Shown here: positions 18,994 to 24,834 of the stretch, piece after piece | How positions within the stretch are numbered: the first letter of the stretch is position 1 | Layout: every line of letters starts with the position of its first letter | From: Irpex lacteus | Taxonomy: Eukaryota > Basidiomycota > Agaricomycetes > Polyporales > Irpicaceae | DNA length: 24,834 nucleotides | NCBI GenBank assembly: GCA_001986395.2 | Contig: MQVO02000132.1 | Span: forward strand, 1 to 24,834 | Direction of reading: 5' to 3' | Translations under genes and position numbers: made by a program | Notes under the pieces: generated by a model | Told to the model about the DNA's origin: nothing | What the model saw: only the letters and a program-made list of their open reading frames with translations | Databases searched by the model: none

Positions 18994-20415
18994 TCTTGTT
19001 TTTTATCCTTGCCCCCATACTCTTTTTCTTTTTAATCTTAAAAAGAAATAATATAAAAAAAGGATCCCCCAAAAAAACATCCCCAAAAAACTAGGTATTA
19101 TAAATAATTCTAACTAGTTTTTTTTGGGGATTATTTCTACCGCGACCCTAGTTTTTTGGGTTTAAATAATAACAAAAAACTTATTCTAATAATCTCTTTT
19201 AAGAATGGAACAAAATGGAACAATCTAAGTTGAGATAAATTTGTTTACCCCCTTATTATTTCTTGCTGCAACCCACCATTCAACTCAAAATTTAAGGTAA
19301 AACCCCCCCCTTTTTTAATAATAATACAAAAAGGATTAATGACTAAATCACAAGTACAGGAAATCCGGTAATAAATCCAAAATCTTTTAAAATAAATTTA
19401 TCACGGAGAAGCTTATCAGTGGTATCATAAAGATGACCATCCAATTGACCTATTGTCTGATCAATCCCTCTATCCACACTTTCATCATTAAGTACTGTTC
19501 GAGTTGTGCTAAAATAACGCTTAGCATTTGCGTTTACAAACACCTTAAAACCTTGCCCTTGACAAGCTAAATCTTTGAGTTTCCCCCTTAACTATGACGA
19601 GCAAGATGTTACGATGAGGCACGACGTCACATATACCATCATTAACTTTCTGTTCAATAACCATAATTAGTTTATTATAGACAATTATCCCCTTTATAAC
19701 TAGTTAATGTATTACATTAAATTCGTACATCCTTACTATAAAATAAACCTCAACCCTCGGATGTTTTATACATTTTATAATAGTTTGCTACAGAGCCACC
19801 TCGAACATATAGATTTATATCATACGCTGCTTTTAAATACACAAAGAAATACATTTTATAGCTCCCATAATCCTCTCCTCCATTGAAATAAATTTAAAGA
19901 TTCTCCCTCCCCTAAAAATAAAAGTTAAAATAAAAAGCGATAAAGTGTGTTTTATTTAAATTGGTTAATGTAAGCCCAATTTGTTTTTGACAGTTAATTC
20001 GATTAAACCTTTTTGATTATATAAGGATGTTTTTAAACTTAATTTCTCTTCCATATCAAAAGGATAAGCTTATCCTTTTTTTTTTATTTAATAATTTGTA
20101 TACAAATAAAACGAATCACAACTTTATCCTCGAGTTAATATATACTATGGTTATTTGTCAGTATAGTTTATTGTTAGACACAAATAATACCCACTTTTAA
20201 CTAAACTTTTGGAGATATTAGAAGCAGCACCAATAGAAAAATATATTGTAACCTCTTTAGTGTCGACATTAGTAACCTCCACTTTCATAAAAGTTTTTTA
20301 AACCTTTGCGTTAATTAAATTTGCACTTTCGTCAAACTGAGTTTAACTTGAAAGTATATCTCCCTAAAACAGGTTTATCTTGCTCCAAGTAAATAAAATG
20401 TTCAATGTATCTTTT

Positions 20416-20759
<344 letters not shown>

Positions 20760-21036
20760 TATTGATTATTACTATAACTATCCTCTTACAAGAATACTGA
20801 GAGTTATAGGGGAGTAGAAGCAGTAGTCGTATTGTTAAAGAAACATTTGCTTTGCCCATATCCTCTGGATATTATTTTAGCTTTTATAGCTTTAGTTCAA
20901 TTTACCCAGACCCCACAAAAACTAGTTAGAATTAATTATAATTCCTAGTTTTTTGGGGAAAGCTTTATTTTAATTAAATTGAGTGGTTTATCTCTCTTGT
21001 TTCTGCTCTTCTTTGTTGATGTGTAATTTCATTTGC

Positions 21037-21141
21037 ACCTGGGTAACCATCGTAGACCACAACTATGGATTCATTCTTACATTAGCAATTAGTAGTGTGG
21101 GTGTATTTGGTACTCTTCTTGCTGGAGACTATAATCAATAA
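21037..21141 (+). pseudogene. nad1-like fragment (copy B)
   Basis: Identical to 10027-10131, with the same AISSVGVFGTLLAG segment and the same stop. Assignment to nad1 is tentative for the same reason. Confidence 0.45.
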
Positions 21142-21840
21142 ATCAATAATAATAAACTATTATATTAATTCTTTTATTTTAGTTAAAAACCGGGGGGGAA
21201 CTGTTTACTGTATGTAACACTAACACAGTATTGGAGTAGTTATATTTCTACAAAGTATACCCTACAATTACAATCTTAACAGATATTAACAGAGATATTA
21301 ACTTGTTATAAACTTCATAATGTTAAGTTATGATTAGGTATGGTAATAAAAAATGAGATATAAAGTAAGGAATAGTAAGCTTCTACTACTCAACATATAA
21401 AAAAGTTTGGGGAAAAGTATATTCACAGTAATATAATGTGCAGTTTGACAGTGTAAGTGTAGTAGTTTAGCTCTTATAACTAAAAATAAATTAAATTTGG
21501 GTCTCCCTATCTTATAATTTATTTCAGGAGAGAGGGAGTTACATTATAGGAATACACATTCTTTTTGTTTACTTTTCTTTAAGAGAACTGAAAAAACATA
21601 AAAACTACTCTAAGAACTATTTAGATTACTAGCGAAAACTATAAAAGTTGTATAACCCTTGGATTCGGTGGTTATAGAAAGCAATGATCTCGTGATGCGA
21701 GAAATTGACTAAGAGAAAAAATAATAAAAATGAATAAATTCAATATCTTTTTATTCTTTCATTATACACAATTGATTAGTTTTGTAAGAGTTCAAATAAG
21801 TAATAAATTTAATTTGGGGGGAAGGGTTAATTCTTTTATT

Positions 21841-21993
21841 TTAGTTAAAAACCATTGATCTTTTCTATCCAATAAAACACCAGTATATATATTTAGTTTA
21901 GTATTAATAGCTAAAGCTAAACTTTCTACATCTGATTTAGAATAACTGTTTGTGTATATTCTAACTCTATTTTCTACCTTTATCAAATTATAT
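21841..21993 (-). pseudogene. LAGLIDADG_2-type endonuclease tail (copy B)
   Basis: The same fragment as copy A. An extra T near 21971 shifts the frame upstream of VRIYTNSYSK, giving an apparent ATG start at 21986 that is probably an artefact. The conserved VLLDRKDQW block is unchanged. Confidence 0.75.
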
Positions 21994-23300
21994 TTATTTA
22001 TATTTATCTTTTCTTTATGATTTTAATTTAGGTATATTCTATTTGTTAGCCGTATCATCTTTAGCAACTTAATTTATAAGGAATACTCTTAGCCGGATGC
22101 CGCCAGTACCAAAATAATAGTAAGTTGTGATTTATATTTTTTATATGAAAGTGTAAGCTTTTTACTTCTTTTATGTTGAGGACTCCAATTATTTAATAAT
22201 AATACATATTATTTACTCTCCTGTGACTGTGTAATTTATTTAATTTTATTTTAAGTAGAGGGTCCCCCTATTAAATTTTATTTATTATCATAGCAATATA
22301 TTTCTTATCTTATTACATCTTTATTAATTTAATTCATTTTATTTATTTTACACTTATAAATAGTAAACAATAATATTCCGTTTATATTAGTTATAAATCA
22401 AATTAAAAATAGCAATCAATCCTATACACTAACCATTTTATGGAATTGTAGTATACCTAGCTATTTTAAAAAAAATTATTATAATTTAATATAAACAAAA
22501 ATTTAATATATAAAAATGGAAAATATATTAAAAAAAAGGGAGGGTGTGATTTTTAATTAAATCAGCTACAGTACATCAATCTTTAAAATTAAAAAATTTT
22601 TACCCAAGGGACACTCTTATTTTACCAAAGAAAATAGTGATAAAAGAAGAGTGACTTTATTATTTTTCTTCAATTAACTATATTTTTATTCTTTAACATT
22701 ACTCCCCCAAAAAACTAGTTAGAAATTTCTAATTCCTAGTTTTTTGGGTCATTATTATTTATTATAATAGTTAAAATAACTTTATTATCTTTATTTTTCT
22801 TTATATTCTCTTTAATCTTTAGCTTTACTCAAAAGGGGCTAGTCGTAGTTCAAATGATCTAGTTTTAGTTAGTTAAATAAAGAAGATAGTAAAGTTACCT
22901 CTTCGATCTTTAGTTTCACTCATTAGACTGATTGCTAAAGTTCAAATTATTAATAGTTTGGGAATATAAACAAAAATTAAATATATAAAATGGAAGACTA
23001 ACCGTCCACCTATTTTTTTATTATCTAATTTATTTTGTTCCCTCCCTCCCTAATTCTTTTATTTAAATATAATATAAAATTTTACTATAATTCCTTACAA
23101 AAATAATGTAGACTTAGTTGCTCACTTAATCTTATTTACTTTATTTACTTAACCTTCCCCAAAAAACTAATTATTTCTAATTCCTAGTTTTTTGGGATTA
23201 GCTAATTCAACTAAACTATTTTTTAATAAACTAACTAATGGTACTATAATTAAGAAATGTGCAAAGTATAGAACTGTATTTATTTGTTAAAATTCTATAA

Positions 23301-23546
23301 ATGAAAAACTCTATAAATAAAATTTTTACGTTGCTCCACCTCCTAGATAAAGGACAAATTGGAGGTACTGTTTACGGACGTTATGTTTCTTTAGTTTATA
23401 CTTTATTCATGGAAAAACAAAATAATATTGTAACAGCCAATAAGAGATTATATCCTTTTACAGAAGTGAATCCGTTTATGAGTTGGAGTGAGAAATTGTC
23501 AATGGTTTTATACGGTGATTCACCTGAAGCTAAGATCTTAAGGTAA
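23301..23546 (+). CDS. Short ORF related to a segment of the large ORF, copy C (most complete)
   Basis: The longest version of this ORF: ATG at 23301, TAA at 23544-23546, 81 aa, starting MKNSINKIFTLLHLL. The N-terminal half is hydrophobic with GQIGGTVYG. The C-terminal half carries YPFTEVNP, W, YGDSPEAKILR, which aligns with FPYTMDNP, W, FGESNSERLLR in the large minus-strand ORF. It stands alone on the plus strand between AT-rich hairpin regions. Whether it is expressed is unknown; the conserved pattern suggests it derives from a real protein family. Confidence 0.6.
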   Translation: MKNSINKIFTLLHLLDKGQIGGTVYGRYVSLVYTLFMEKQNNIVTANKRLYPFTEVNPFMSWSEKLSMVLYGDSPEAKILR

Positions 23547-24187
23547 AATATAATTTACCATTTATATATACCTATAGTTAATTCTCTAATAATAATTTAA
23601 TATAAAGATTAATAAATGCTAGTTAAAGTTTAATAGAGTTTATATTGGAATAGTAATAAATGAGTTATTAAATAAATTAGTATATCAGTGCAAAGTAAAT
23701 AAAAAGTGAAAGAGAGAGTATAATTCTTTAGTCTTGCACAGAAAAAGAAAAAGAGTAAAGTAAAAAAAAAATCCTAGCAATAAGCTTATATAAAAATAAC
23801 TATCTGTTTTTAGTTGGAAATGGATTAGAGTTGTCATAAAGTTATAGGGCATATGTAACTAAGTAGTGCAGTGGTAAGAGGAAAGTGTGTATAGATTAAA
23901 TATAATAAAAAATTAAAGTAGTGATATAAATTAAAATTATTTATTTTAACAGATTAAAATTTTACTATATTTATTTTCTTTAGTAAAGATTATTTACAAG
24001 GATAGGAGGATAAATCAAGAGAGTCAGTAATTAATTATCTAAGTTATACAGTTTACTTCTATGAACCTATACCCTCCCCAAAAAACATCCCCAAAAACTA
24101 GGTATTATAAATAATTCTAACTAGTTTTTTTTGGGGATTATTTCTACTCTTAAGGTAAAATATAATTAGAGCTGCAACCCTAGAATA

Positions 24188-24600
<413 letters not shown>

Positions 24601-24614
24601 TTATAGTTGTGAAG

Positions 24615-24834
24615 GTCTATGCTAATTATATTACCCTAACTATCTCTACAGTAGTATTAATTCTATCACTACAGATATGGTATTCCTTCTATATTTCTTT
24701 AAGTTAATATAAAGCAGTAGAGGATTATGTTACCTTATTGTCATCTACATATGGAGCCATTAATCTATACATAGTTATACTTACTACCTTTATAACGCCT
24801 ATCTATGTACTAGCTAGTTGGAATAATGTATATC
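24615..24834 (+). pseudogene. nad4: nad4 N-terminal fragment (copy C, cut by window edge)
   Basis: The same relic as 2600-2890, running off the end of the window inside the ASWNNVYH segment. The internal TAA is also present here. Confidence 0.75.

Overview
The window is AT-rich mitochondrial DNA, most likely from a filamentous fungus. The cox1 coding stretches read through only if TGA encodes tryptophan (genetic code 4), as in HLFWFFGHPEV and LVWSHHMY. Relics of LAGLIDADG homing endonucleases, NUMOD-like intron ORF tails and nad genes lie beside two mitochondrial-type tRNAs. A basidiomycete (Agaricomycete-like) source is my guess from the style of the unknown ORFs, not something I can prove.

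The dominant structure is a head-to-tail repeat of one unit of about 11.01 kb: unit A 207-11213, unit B 11214-22224, and partial unit C 22225-24834. Copies differ almost only by one-base indels in homopolymers, which looks like uncorrected long-read noise over a circular or concatemeric molecule. Genes broken in one copy are often open in another. Bases 1-206 do not continue the array. They duplicate the nad4 piece at 3864-4068, joined to the unit through a 34-bp repeat that occurs three times per unit, so they record a recombination junction.

Layout of one unit, in unit A coordinates: AT-rich DNA with palindromic hairpins (241-1284); a short plus-strand ORF related to part of the large ORF (1285-1530); more AT-rich DNA; on the minus strand a LAGLIDADG N-terminal relic (2173-2364) and a 41-codon cox1 piece (2412-2534); a nad4 N-terminal relic on plus (2600-2890); a LAGLIDADG C-terminal relic on minus (2887-3206); the nad4 central relic on plus (3865-4098); three short unrecognised plus-strand ORFs (4108-4986); AT-rich DNA; a large unrecognised minus-strand ORF (5765-7593, about 609 aa in consensus); tRNA-Asn (7801-7873) and tRNA-Pro (7914-7986), both minus; decayed unrecognised coding sequence (8235-9048, minus); a 115-codon cox1 piece running into a NUMOD-like intron-ORF tail (9192-9749, minus); a short hydrophobic ORF (9754-9939, plus); a nad1-like relic (10027-10131, plus); and a LAGLIDADG_2 tail (10829-10983, minus).

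No respiratory gene in the unit is complete. The parts likely to be functional are the two tRNAs and the large membrane-anchored ORF, which form a minus-strand cluster tRNA-Pro, tRNA-Asn, ORF. Everything else looks like a graveyard of gene and intron pieces stitched together at short repeats and peppered with CCCCAAAAAACTAG...CTAGTTTTTTGGGG hairpins. No DNA or RNA polymerase gene of the kind carried by autonomous mitochondrial plasmids was recognised, so a rearranged or amplified subgenomic mtDNA circle is the simplest reading.
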